Shown piece by piece: positions 25,125 to 32,518 of a stretch of DNA of 64,000 nt. Source of the stretch: Faecalibacterium sp. I4-1-79 (lineage in GTDB: Bacteria; Bacillota; Clostridia; Oscillospirales; Ruminococcaceae); assembly GCF_023347235.1 (NCBI RefSeq), contig NZ_CP094467.1, positions 3,100,001-3,164,000 on the forward strand, given 5' to 3'. Below the pieces are notes generated by a model that saw only the letters and a list, made by a program, of their open reading frames with translations, was not told the DNA's origin and did not search any database. Made by a program: the position numbers and the translations under genes. Each line of letters opens with the position of its first letter. Within the stretch, counting starts at the first letter, position 1.

Positions 25125-25619
25125 TCAAAGCACGGTAACGATCAAGGCTGCCAGTGCGGCAGCTGCGGCAAACAACGGGATACCGCGCCAAAACGATTCG
25201 ATATGCTTTTTCGGATTTTGATAGTATTTCTTCTCCGGCAAAAACGAGAAACGGATGCGTTTTGTACTGCGCCACCAGAGCAGATCGATCACAAGGAGAT
25301 CGAACAGGCCCAATCCCTCGCCGAATGCAAGGAAGTACCAAAATGCTGACAGGTAATTGTTTAGGCTCAGCACACTTTTCAACGCAAGCCCCAAAACGGA
25401 AAACACCACTGTAAACAAAAGAAGATTACTGAGCAAAATGGCAGCGGTGGATTTTGCCTTCGGAACTGCTTGCCCAAGCTGAGGGTCGCTTTGCACACGG
25501 GTCTGAACCTCATCGGGATAGGAACGCAATCCGATGAGATTTTTCCTGTCCGTGTCTGTTCCGAGAAAGCATACGCCCCAATACAGAAAATAAAATACAG
25601 CGGCGATCATGACTTTCAT
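25125..25619 (-). CDS. Small membrane protein, paralogue 3
   Basis: 164 residues, four predicted membrane segments. The family blocks are SYPDEVQTRVQSDPQLG near residue 33 and LGLFDLLVIDLLWWRSTKR near 100, preserving YPxEVQxR and Asp-x4-Asp-x2-Trp. A Lys-rich cytosolic loop (PEKKYYQNPKKH) follows before the last segment. ATG 25619 has a GGGAG site upstream. It lies 77 bp after an ATC-hydrolase-like gene. Function unknown. Confidence 0.68.
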   Translation of the reverse strand: MKVMIAAVFYFLYWGVCFLGTDTDRKNLIGLRSYPDEVQTRVQSDPQLGQAVPKAKSTAAILLSNLLLFTVVFSVLGLALKSVLSLNNYLSAFWYFLAFGEGLGLFDLLVIDLLWWRSTKRIRFSFLPEKKYYQNPKKHIESFWRGIPLFAAAAALAALIVTVL

Positions 25620-25696
25620 ATATATCTACGCTCCCATTCCATTTGCCGACAATCTCCGCTCCTGACGAACGCTTTTCATACCAAACTGCCTCCCCG

Positions 25697-26302
25697 CTAT
25701 TTTTTGACCTTCATGCAGAAATCGCAGCGGTCATTTCCGCGCCCCAGCGTCATGCTTCTCTCCCAGATCAGCTTCGGATGCAGCCCGGTATAGCTGATGT
25801 CATCACTGTCGCAAAAGCAGCGGCACAGCTCTGGGCAGCCGTATTCTATGCAGGTGTCGTGATAGGGACACTTCATCATATCCACACGCCAGACGCCGTT
25901 ACCGGTCTGCAGTTCTTTTGGGGCAAAGCCCGCCGCCGGGCCGAAAACGCTCCGGGTGGATTTGACGAAAACGTCGGGAACAAGGCGGTAAAGCCCCGGT
26001 ATGTGCAGCAGGGCGGCAAGCTGTTTGTGGCTCGTTCTCGCCAGCCGCTCCACATAGCCGTGAACGGTTTGCAGTGCCTCCTCTTTCGGCATGACCCGCT
26101 GCAAGGTCTCGTAGGCCGCAATGCCCGGCAAGATCTGCCGCTTGAGGTGGTATTGCTTTTCCTTGCTTGCACCCGCATTTTCAGCCAGCAGCGCATTCAG
26201 GCGTGCATCAAAAGCGGCGTTCAGCTGCTTTGCCTGCGCAGGAAAGCGTTGCGCCGCAGTCTCCCGAAAGTCACGGGAAAGATAGGTTTCCTTCACCTTC
26301 AT
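25697..26302 (-). CDS. ATC-hydrolase-like protein 1 (PF14196-type)
   Basis: 201 residues, soluble. The C-terminal half carries the family pattern: VDMMKCPYHDTCIEYGCPELC, FCDSDDISYTGLHPKL and RSMTLGRGNDRCDFCMKVKK, with Cys pairs that could bind metal or a substrate thiol. The family is named for L-2-amino-thiazoline-4-carboxylate hydrolase, but most gut members are untested. It is one of three divergent members here (also 26309 and 29993), so they probably do different steps. ATG 26302 lies 6 bp after the stop of the next gene upstream. Confidence 0.7.
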   Translation of the reverse strand: MKVKETYLSRDFRETAAQRFPAQAKQLNAAFDARLNALLAENAGASKEKQYHLKRQILPGIAAYETLQRVMPKEEALQTVHGYVERLARTSHKQLAALLHIPGLYRLVPDVFVKSTRSVFGPAAGFAPKELQTGNGVWRVDMMKCPYHDTCIEYGCPELCRCFCDSDDISYTGLHPKLIWERSMTLGRGNDRCDFCMKVKK

Positions 26303-26308
26303 CGTCCG

Positions 26309-26941
26309 TCACCCCTTCTTTTTGTACCCGCAGTCGCAGTAGGATCCGCCGGAGGCAAGGGTATACTGCCGCACAAAATTTGTCACACCGCCCGCTTCGC
26401 TCATGGTGTAGTCCAGATGGCACAAAGCGGGGGTCAGGTCGTACAGACCCAGCTTCTTCATCAGCACACAGATGCCGCATTTGGTAAAGCGTCCCTCGTA
26501 GCCGCTGCCATCCGGGTATTCGTAAAATTCCATGTTCCACGAATAGGGGTTGCGGTCGGCGGCTTTCAGAGCAGCGGTGGCCTTCATGGCGGCAATGTCC
26601 TTTGCGGTAAACTTGCTTTTTCCGCTTTTGCGGCAGAACCACTGCATGGGCTTTGTCATCATGGACTTTGCGTAGTAATCCGTCAGCCTGTCCACCTCCG
26701 GACGTTGCGGCATGGAGAGGATGAACGCGCCGAGCATTGCGCAGTTGACGATGTTCATCTTGAAGCGGTCCGCTTTTTCAAACTCCGGCAGCCTGCGGAT
26801 GATCTGCCGGTATTGCGGCTTTGCCTTTTTCGTGATAGCTCTTGCGGTGGCTGCATCATAGCCCAGCACAGCGGTCAGCTGCTTTCGGAACGACGGTGCA
26901 AACAGAGCCCACATACCGAAAGGCATTCCAGCGTATTTCAT
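26309..26941 (-). CDS. ATC-hydrolase-like protein 2
   Basis: 210 residues. Family features are FTKCGICVLMKKLGLYDLTP, ALCHLDYTM and the end TLASGGSYCDCGYKKKG. The start is the ATG at 26941, which overlaps the stop of the upstream reductase gene by ATGA and follows GGGAGG. The N-terminal half contains FRKQLTAVLGYDAATARAI, with no clear motif. Cys residues at the C-terminus match the CDxx pattern of its paralogues, but spacing differs. It is tightly coupled within the operon. Confidence 0.7.
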   Translation of the reverse strand: MKYAGMPFGMWALFAPSFRKQLTAVLGYDAATARAITKKAKPQYRQIIRRLPEFEKADRFKMNIVNCAMLGAFILSMPQRPEVDRLTDYYAKSMMTKPMQWFCRKSGKSKFTAKDIAAMKATAALKAADRNPYSWNMEFYEYPDGSGYEGRFTKCGICVLMKKLGLYDLTPALCHLDYTMSEAGGVTNFVRQYTLASGGSYCDCGYKKKG

Positions 26942-27864
26942 TGCAGGTACCTCCCGGCTTCCGTTTCCAGTGCCTGCCATACCGGGTAGGCTGCGCCATG
27001 TTCATCAAAAAATTTCTTGAGGTCCCGGTTCAGCGCGCTCATTTCGTCGATGGCGTTCATAGCATGGTCGGAGGCGCAGAGTTTGCCCAGCGAGGTAGCG
27101 CACATCAGCTTGAAAAAGTGCAGGCAGGTCTTGCGGTACTTTTCCCCTTCAAAGTCTACATCCGCTTTGGGCAGAATGGCGTGCCCGGCATCTCGGATGG
27201 CGCGGTATCCCTCGATGTTGGCATCCAGCACACGGTTCAGGTACGCGGTATCTCCCCTGAGCTTTTTCAGGTCGCCGTCTGTCTTATAGCAGGCGAAGGC
27301 CGCAGGCATCACAAACGCGGCATGGCAGAGCAGATAGTCCTCCATGTTCGGCTCGTAAACAACCTTATATTTTGTGCCGTGGAAGATGCGCCCAATCAGC
27401 TGTTTATTGGAGATTGCACCCGGCAGCTGTCCGATGGTGATCTTTTTCAGGTCGATGGAGACCACCCGGTCAGCCTCCCGATGCCCCGCAGAAAGCGCAA
27501 AGGCAAACAGGACGTTCTTCCCCGGCAGCGCCGCTGCCAGCGCCCTCGCCTGCACATTGTTCCCCACAAAAACGACGTTCTTCGTCCGGTTCGCCCGCAG
27601 CGTGTCCAGAACGGAATCCAGCTGTGTATAGCGCAGGACCACAAAGATCACATCGTACATTGCATCCGGTGCAAGTTCCGTCACCACCGGAATGCGGCTG
27701 ACCGAAGTGTGGAGCGAAAATTTGTCCTTGATCCGCAGGCCGTTCCGCCTGATCTCCGCTGCCCAGTTTCCTCGCGCAAGCAGGGTAACATCCTTTCCGG
27801 CGCGCAGCAGATTTCTTGTCAGATTGCACCCCAGAACGCCTGCACCATATACCAGAATTTTCAT
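26938..27864 (-). CDS. Ketopantoate reductase-like NAD(P)H-dependent enzyme
   Basis: 308 residues. The N-terminal Rossmann domain has MKILVYGAGVLGCNLTRNLL, a GxGxxG nucleotide motif; VGNNVQ near 110 and a later helical domain follow the ApbA/PanE fold. Key residues of true PanE are not clearly kept (the usual K-x-N segment is weak), and no pantothenate genes surround it. It may reduce a keto or imine intermediate in the unknown pathway, in the manner of opine dehydrogenases. ATG 27864 overlaps the methyltransferase stop by ATGA, and its own stop overlaps the next start. Cytosolic. Confidence 0.75.
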   Translation of the reverse strand: MKILVYGAGVLGCNLTRNLLRAGKDVTLLARGNWAAEIRRNGLRIKDKFSLHTSVSRIPVVTELAPDAMYDVIFVVLRYTQLDSVLDTLRANRTKNVVFVGNNVQARALAAALPGKNVLFAFALSAGHREADRVVSIDLKKITIGQLPGAISNKQLIGRIFHGTKYKVVYEPNMEDYLLCHAAFVMPAAFACYKTDGDLKKLRGDTAYLNRVLDANIEGYRAIRDAGHAILPKADVDFEGEKYRKTCLHFFKLMCATSLGKLCASDHAMNAIDEMSALNRDLKKFFDEHGAAYPVWQALETEAGRYLQ

Positions 27865-28703
27865 AGCTTGCCTCCAAATCCGATCTTTACGATCTGCATT
27901 TTCATCCCGCTGTCCCCGACCTTGGCGAGGAAACGGAAAAAGCCGCTGACAGAAGGGTCTTTCAAATCGTTGTAACCCAGCATATAGCCCCGGCTGGACA
28001 CTTGCAAACGGCTGTCCCATGGGGAAAGCTCGCTTTTCGCATCCGAAACTGCGAAATATGCCCCCACATCCTTGATTTTTGCCGTTCTGAGCCATGTTTT
28101 TGCGATCATCTTTACCGCCGTTCGGTTGGCGGCATCAAAGACCAGTACCCCGCCGGGGAAAGCGTCCGCCATCCCCTGCACCAGCGCCTTGACCTGCTGG
28201 GTCAGGAAGTAATAGAACACCCCGGAGGCAAAAAATACCGCCCCGCCGGAGGCATCGATTTTGTCAAACCATGCGGGGTCTTTCAGGTCGCAGGGGATGT
28301 TTTGCTCCCGCTCCCCGGCGGGCAGCAGCTGCTGCCGCAAGGCGATCACATCTGGGAAATCCAGATTGTAGATCTTGCATCTGCCGTTGTCGCAGGCTCT
28401 GCCGGTGTTATCCAGCCCGCAGCCCAGATTGACCACTGCCGCACAGGGGTGGTTTTTCAGGTATGCCTGCACCTCAAAGGCAAGGTCATTCTGCCGCATG
28501 GCGACCTCCAGCGCACCGAACCGCTGCATCAGGCTGCGGGAGTTTTCCTCTGCCTCTGAAAAGTCGTAGTCGATCTGGTCGATCAGATGCACCGCTGTTT
28601 CGTCCCGATAAAGGTTTGGATACAACTCCGTACACAGCTTCCGGGAATACAGCGGGAGGATCAGCGTCTCCTGCACGGTGTTTTTCTCGATTTTGTATTT
28701 CAT
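27861..28703 (-). CDS. LCM/TcmP-type SAM-dependent O-methyltransferase
   Basis: 280 residues of the leucine carboxyl methyltransferase (COG3315) group. The SAM-binding motif is VVNLGCGLDNTGR near residue 92. Acidic loop KIYNLDFPDVIALRQ and GVFYYFL follow, then FDAANRT. Members methylate carboxylates or polyketide hydroxyls. The ATG at 28703 is preferred because AGAGGA lies 6 bases upstream; a GTG at 28718 overlapping the previous stop is an alternative. Its stop overlaps the reductase start. It suggests that a small acid is methyl-esterified in this pathway. Confidence 0.78.
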   Translation of the reverse strand: MKYKIEKNTVQETLILPLYSRKLCTELYPNLYRDETAVHLIDQIDYDFSEAEENSRSLMQRFGALEVAMRQNDLAFEVQAYLKNHPCAAVVNLGCGLDNTGRACDNGRCKIYNLDFPDVIALRQQLLPAGEREQNIPCDLKDPAWFDKIDASGGAVFFASGVFYYFLTQQVKALVQGMADAFPGGVLVFDAANRTAVKMIAKTWLRTAKIKDVGAYFAVSDAKSELSPWDSRLQVSSRGYMLGYNDLKDPSVSGFFRFLAKVGDSGMKMQIVKIGFGGKL

Positions 28704-28714
28704 ATCGGGTCCTC

Positions 28715-29497
28715 TCACTTTCTGATAAACGGCAGCTTCGGCATACCGTCCTGCTCAGCGATAAATGCCAGCATTTCAGCAAAGCCCTTCGGATCATGAA
28801 TCTGATATTGCATGTGATCGTATCCCTCAAATACGGGGTAATTGCCGCAGGGATAGGCTTCTATCACCGCTTGACGGTATTTGAAATGATCTTCTATGCT
28901 GCCAAACTCGAAATAGATATGCCTTTGCATTTCTTTGGAAAGTGACGGAAAGGGTTTATCCTCCAGGCTGTCCAGAATCTGTCGCCGCAAATTTGTGTAG
29001 GTCAGATTTTTCCCTGCGGCTATAAAATACGGCTTTATGGAGTTATCGTCACACCACAGTATCTTTTTCAATGTGCCGCCCTTTGACCAGTACAGGCTCT
29101 TGATGGCCAGATACAGAAACGGTGTCATCATGCGGCGCGTACCTTTTCCGATTTGTGCAAACTGCCCGCCGTCAAAGAAAACATGTCCGATGGGCAGCTT
29201 CGTGCCTGTCAAAAACGCCATGGCAAGGTCAGCACCGATCGAAGAAGCCACAACCAGTTCAAGGCGTTCCACCCCCTGCGATTTCAGGTATTCTTCCACC
29301 TGACGAACCTCGTCCACCTTGCTGACATATTTCTGCCCTTTGCAGTACACGGTGGAGGTAGGTAAAATGCAGAAATACCGATCCTGTAAATAGTTTGCAA
29401 CCGGTTCGCTGCTCTCCCCCGTCACGCCCATTGCGTGAAAGAACAGTACGGCAGGATTCCTCCTATCGCCATATGTTTGAAACAGCATTTCTATCAC
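28715..29497 (-). CDS. Alpha/beta-hydrolase
   Basis: 260 residues. An early VLFFHAMGVTGESSEP oxyanion-type segment and the nucleophile elbow LVVASSIGADLAMAF near residue 88 mark the fold; FFDGG and a late GYDHMQYQIHDP supply likely acid and His. No signal peptide, so it is cytosolic. It lies 1 bp after the membrane-protein gene and ends next to the methyltransferase start. It could cleave an ester or thioester made in the same pathway. The substrate is unknown. Confidence 0.78.
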   Translation of the reverse strand: MIEMLFQTYGDRRNPAVLFFHAMGVTGESSEPVANYLQDRYFCILPTSTVYCKGQKYVSKVDEVRQVEEYLKSQGVERLELVVASSIGADLAMAFLTGTKLPIGHVFFDGGQFAQIGKGTRRMMTPFLYLAIKSLYWSKGGTLKKILWCDDNSIKPYFIAAGKNLTYTNLRRQILDSLEDKPFPSLSKEMQRHIYFEFGSIEDHFKYRQAVIEAYPCGNYPVFEGYDHMQYQIHDPKGFAEMLAFIAEQDGMPKLPFIRK

Positions 29498-29498
29498 C

Positions 29499-29993
29499 TC
29501 ATATTTTCATAAAAAGCATCATAATCGCCGCCAGTGCTGCCGAAATGACCGCCATACCAACTGTGCCGAACAGCCACTTTTTGCCCTTATCCTTGGCTGT
29601 AATGTAGGGTTTCAGGTCTTCCGTTCCCGGAATTTCCCATGCGTTCGTATGTCCTACCCAATAGCCGTCAACCCAAAATCGGTCTATGGGATTCATAACG
29701 GACAGTATGACCAGCAGCTGCCAAAAGCCCTGAACAAAGCCCTTTGCACCGTTTATCCCATAGACACAGACCAGCACATAGCCGATATAGCCGGGAATAC
29801 AGACTGCTTTGAACAGCAGGCTGTTGCGTCGGATGCGTTCCGGGCTTGTAAGCCCCAGTTTTACGCACCGCTGCTGCACCGCCGGGCTGTAAAGATGCAC
29901 CATCCCAACAGCCCCTTTGCAGATGCCCACAGCACAGACAAGAACCAGCAAAGCCCCCAGCCCAAGACCTTCCAGAATCACCTGTAAAAGCAT
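29499..29993 (-). CDS. Small membrane protein, paralogue 4
   Basis: 164 residues, four predicted membrane segments. It keeps LYSPAVQQRCVKLGLTSPER and NPIDRFWVDGYWVGHTNAWE followed by IPGTEDLKPY, closest to paralogue 1 (WVGHS, PGLED). ATG 29993 overlaps the stop of the upstream ATC-hydrolase-like gene by one base. Separation from the other three paralogues by soluble enzymes argues that these proteins are part of the pathway rather than a recent tandem array. Function unknown. Confidence 0.7.
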   Translation of the reverse strand: MLLQVILEGLGLGALLVLVCAVGICKGAVGMVHLYSPAVQQRCVKLGLTSPERIRRNSLLFKAVCIPGYIGYVLVCVYGINGAKGFVQGFWQLLVILSVMNPIDRFWVDGYWVGHTNAWEIPGTEDLKPYITAKDKGKKWLFGTVGMAVISAALAAIMMLFMKI

Positions 29994-30694
29994 TACTTAT
30001 TCCTCCTGTATCCGTTTTCGTCCCGGTATTCTGGATGTTCCTTTACGTATGGATCCTTATCGCCGCAGATGGTATAGTCGCATCGGCAGCCGTCCACGCA
30101 GGTGGTCGTCCGCACGAGCTTGGCATGGAGCAGTTCCATGGACGCATAGTCCACATTGCACAGGGCGGGCATAATGTCCGCAAATCCGAACCGCTTGGCA
30201 AATTCCGCCGCCGGACACGCCGTAAATTCATAATAAATAGGCTTGTCGGTTTCATAAGGCGCAACCGACATCTCGTAATCGTGCCATTTGTCGCAGCCGC
30301 TTTTCGCACGAACAAACGCCTTGTACATCAGCTTCCTCCAGAACGGCTTGTTGCAGTCCACAAATTTCAGCTTGCGGAAAGTTGAAAGAATCAGTTTTTC
30401 CTCCATCTCTTCAATTTCACGGAATGTGGTCACATCCCGGCACACATCGTAATAGCACATAATGGCGATGCAGTCGTAGGTGCCGCCTACACCGTTGTGG
30501 AAGTTCTTTTTGCCGCCGAGGTCGGTGCGCCACTTGGAAAGAAGCTCTGCGTATCTCAGCTGCACCTGCTCCCAGACCACCTCGCGCTCCACCTCCGGAT
30601 AGTGCAGAGTGATTTTCGCCAGAATTTCCTTTTTGCAGGGTTTGGAATATAGCACATGGCAGCTACGGTCAATTTGTAATTCACTGTCCTTCAT
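29993..30694 (-). CDS. ATC-hydrolase-like protein 3
   Basis: 233 residues. The core is YYEFTACPAAEFAKRFG, then IMPALCNVDYASMELLHAKL and RTTTCVDGCRCDYTICGDK, the best match among the three to the L-2-amino-thiazoline-4-carboxylate hydrolase-like family (Cys-Pro, ALC-x2-D, CD-Y). The N-terminal part has GGKKNFHNGVGGTYDC. ATG 30694 overlaps the MBL gene stop by ATGA, and its stop overlaps the next start. Chemistry is probably hydrolysis at a C-N or C-S centre, by family analogy only. Confidence 0.72.
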   Translation of the reverse strand: MKDSELQIDRSCHVLYSKPCKKEILAKITLHYPEVEREVVWEQVQLRYAELLSKWRTDLGGKKNFHNGVGGTYDCIAIMCYYDVCRDVTTFREIEEMEEKLILSTFRKLKFVDCNKPFWRKLMYKAFVRAKSGCDKWHDYEMSVAPYETDKPIYYEFTACPAAEFAKRFGFADIMPALCNVDYASMELLHAKLVRTTTCVDGCRCDYTICGDKDPYVKEHPEYRDENGYRRNK

Positions 30695-31554
30695 CTTCCC
30701 ACACCTTTCAGAAAACCGCTCTTTGCATTTTCTTCGGTGTCGTCCGATTCGTCGTAGGCATCATAGGGCGCCGATGGGTCGTGTACTCGTTTTTTGAATG
30801 GTGAACAGCTCTTGTCTTTGTGGGCAAACGCAAAGGCAAAATTGTCCGTCCATCCCGTGTGACCGGTGATGAAATATGGATGCAGCCCACGTGCGCGCAG
30901 TTTCCGCTCCAGCTCCGCCAGTGACTGCACAGCCAGCTTATTGTCCTCCGCCAGCGAGGAAATGAAGCTGTAGCCGCCGTCCGCGCCAAACCACAGCGTG
31001 TCGCCGGTAAAAAGGTATTTATCGTCAATGAGGTAGACCATATGTCCCCATGTATGGCCGGGAACCAGAAAACACTCGATCCTGACGCCGTCAATGTCAA
31101 GTACCTGCCCATCGTGCAGCAGTACCTTTTCGTTGTTGATCGTGACCTGCGGCAATTTATAGAGATGATAGATGACTTTTCGCCGCACCTCGCCGGTGAG
31201 ATACCGGTTCTCGATCTCTCCGATGTACAGCTTCGCATTCCGGAACAGCCCCGGACTGTCTGCTTCCACCGCACCCACATGGTCGGTGTCCTGATGGGTG
31301 ATAAGGATATGGTGTATCGACTTCGGATCAATCCCAAGCCAGCCCATTTTTTCGGCAAGGCGGTCGTAGTTATATCCCGCATCGACCATAATGGTCGTAT
31401 CGCCTTTGCGGTAGAAGAAGATGTTCGCCACCCACTCCCGCACGCAGGCAACATTCTCGTCGATCCAGCCGGTGTTCAAAGGCTTGAAGATCTCCTTGCC
31501 TCGGTACATCCAGCTCATTGCTTTTCTTTGAAATTCCGTTGCCTTTTTCGACAT
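30691..31554 (-). CDS. Metallo-beta-lactamase-fold hydrolase
   Basis: 287 residues. The metal motif reads ITHQDTDHVGAVE, giving His-x-Asp-x-Asp-His rather than the usual HxHxDH. Other ligands look normal: VPGHTWGHMVYL and YLFTGDTLWFG, and a late ITGHTGWTDN. The N-terminal WVANIFFYRKGDTTIMVDAG is typical. It might hydrolyse a thioester or lactone. The C-terminal 30 residues are charged and unlike the family. It starts the block of overlapping genes (its stop overlaps the ATC-hydrolase-like start). Confidence 0.8.
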   Translation of the reverse strand: MSKKATEFQRKAMSWMYRGKEIFKPLNTGWIDENVACVREWVANIFFYRKGDTTIMVDAGYNYDRLAEKMGWLGIDPKSIHHILITHQDTDHVGAVEADSPGLFRNAKLYIGEIENRYLTGEVRRKVIYHLYKLPQVTINNEKVLLHDGQVLDIDGVRIECFLVPGHTWGHMVYLIDDKYLFTGDTLWFGADGGYSFISSLAEDNKLAVQSLAELERKLRARGLHPYFITGHTGWTDNFAFAFAHKDKSCSPFKKRVHDPSAPYDAYDESDDTEENAKSGFLKGVGR

Positions 31555-31563
31555 GATCGCACC

Positions 31564-31689
31564 TCATTTCTGTGCTGTGATGCACAGCCAGCCCTTTTTA
31601 TTTTTGTGGCTCTGAATCTGACAAAATCCTGCTTGCTCCAGATACGTTTTACCGTTCACAATGCAATGCTTTTCACAAGGTGCGCCCAT
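31564..31689 (-). pseudogene. C-terminal remnant of a SAM methyltransferase
   Basis: In the frame shifted from the upstream hydrolase, 31564-31689 encodes CIVNGKTYLEQAGFCQIQ and ends KGWLCITAQK, the usual end of class I SAM methyltransferases (LEQAGF, KGWLC). Nothing of the SAM-binding N-terminal domain is present. It overlaps the hydrolase 3' end. A deletion has removed most of a methyltransferase gene between the hydrolase and the MBL gene. Confidence 0.5.
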
Positions 31690-32423
31690 CGCTCCGGGTG
31701 ACAGGCTAGCAATTCCTCGTGCTGCAAGTTCTGCTCATGGAGAACAGGATGTGCAAAATGCTGCTGATACCGGGCACGATATTTTGCGCCCATTTTCAGG
31801 GCGTAAAAAATATGGATCTGGGTGCCGGGCACATGGATCTTATCCGGCAGCGGAGTGATAAGATCGGAGTAGAACTGGTTTTTGCAGCTCTGCATGGTCA
31901 CATAAGGGCGGGCATCGCCAAACATTTTCAGAAAAGCCTTGACATAATCCCCCGACTCTTTAGCACACTCGTCCAGCCGCTTTTGGAGAAATTTCGCCTT
32001 AATCTTTCCGTCCCGCACCACAGGGTAGATCAATGGCAGCAGAAAATCAGTCTGCAATCTTGCCGCCAGCGGCGATGCCTGATCCAGATCGGAGCTGCCC
32101 AGAATGCCACAGTCCATGTGGATGTTCTGCCGTGCCGCCAGCAGCCCCACAAACGAGCCGCCCAGAGAGCAGCCGTAGGCCGCCCGGATGTGACCGCCGC
32201 AGTGGGTCTTGAGGTAGGCCTCGATTTTTTCGGTCTCCTCCAGCATGGTGGGAAATTCAGTCTGTTCAGTCTCATCAAAACCATCGTAGCTGACGCACAG
32301 CACCCGGAAGCTGTCAGCCAGAAGCGGAATTACCGCACCGAAATTGCTTTTCCAATGGCAACAGGTGCCCGGCAGCAGCAACAGCACCGGAGCATTCTCT
32401 GCACCAAATGTGTAGATTTTCAT
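31656..32423 (-). CDS. Alpha/beta-hydrolase, first gene of the long operon
   Basis: 255 residues. It starts MKIYTFGAENAPVLLLLPGT, with an HG-like oxyanion region replaced by PGTCCHWKSNF. The nucleophile elbow is AAYGCSLGGSFVGLLAA near residue 85, and the likely catalytic His lies near the C-terminus (FAHPVLHEQ). Cytosolic. It lies 78 bp downstream of a palindromic DtxR-like box, so it is probably the promoter-proximal gene of the series that runs to 18020. Its 3' end overlaps a methyltransferase remnant, so its own last residues may be altered. Confidence 0.75.
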   Translation of the reverse strand: MKIYTFGAENAPVLLLLPGTCCHWKSNFGAVIPLLADSFRVLCVSYDGFDETEQTEFPTMLEETEKIEAYLKTHCGGHIRAAYGCSLGGSFVGLLAARQNIHMDCGILGSSDLDQASPLAARLQTDFLLPLIYPVVRDGKIKAKFLQKRLDECAKESGDYVKAFLKMFGDARPYVTMQSCKNQFYSDLITPLPDKIHVPGTQIHIFYALKMGAKYRARYQQHFAHPVLHEQNLQHEELLACHPERWAHLVKSIAL

Positions 32424-32500
32424 CGTGATACGTTCCTTCTCTATTTATTTTCCACCTGTAAATAGAAGAGATATATTTCTCCGTATAGGGCAGAGTTTTG

Positions 32501-32518
32501 AGTTAGGTAGAGCTAACT
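32501..32518 (-). promoter_or_regulatory. Palindromic DtxR/IdeR-like box before the long operon
   Basis: AGTTAG-GTAGAG-CTAACT is a perfect 6-6-6 inverted repeat. The inner TTAGGTAGAGCTAA is close to the core TTAGGTTAGCCTAA of DtxR/IdeR operators. It lies 78 bp upstream of the first gene (32423). Confidence 0.5.

Noticed and set aside
24504-25349. Small plus-strand frames opposite the membrane-protein genes
   Set aside because: Antisense shadows without ribosome sites; the minus-strand frames have family motifs.
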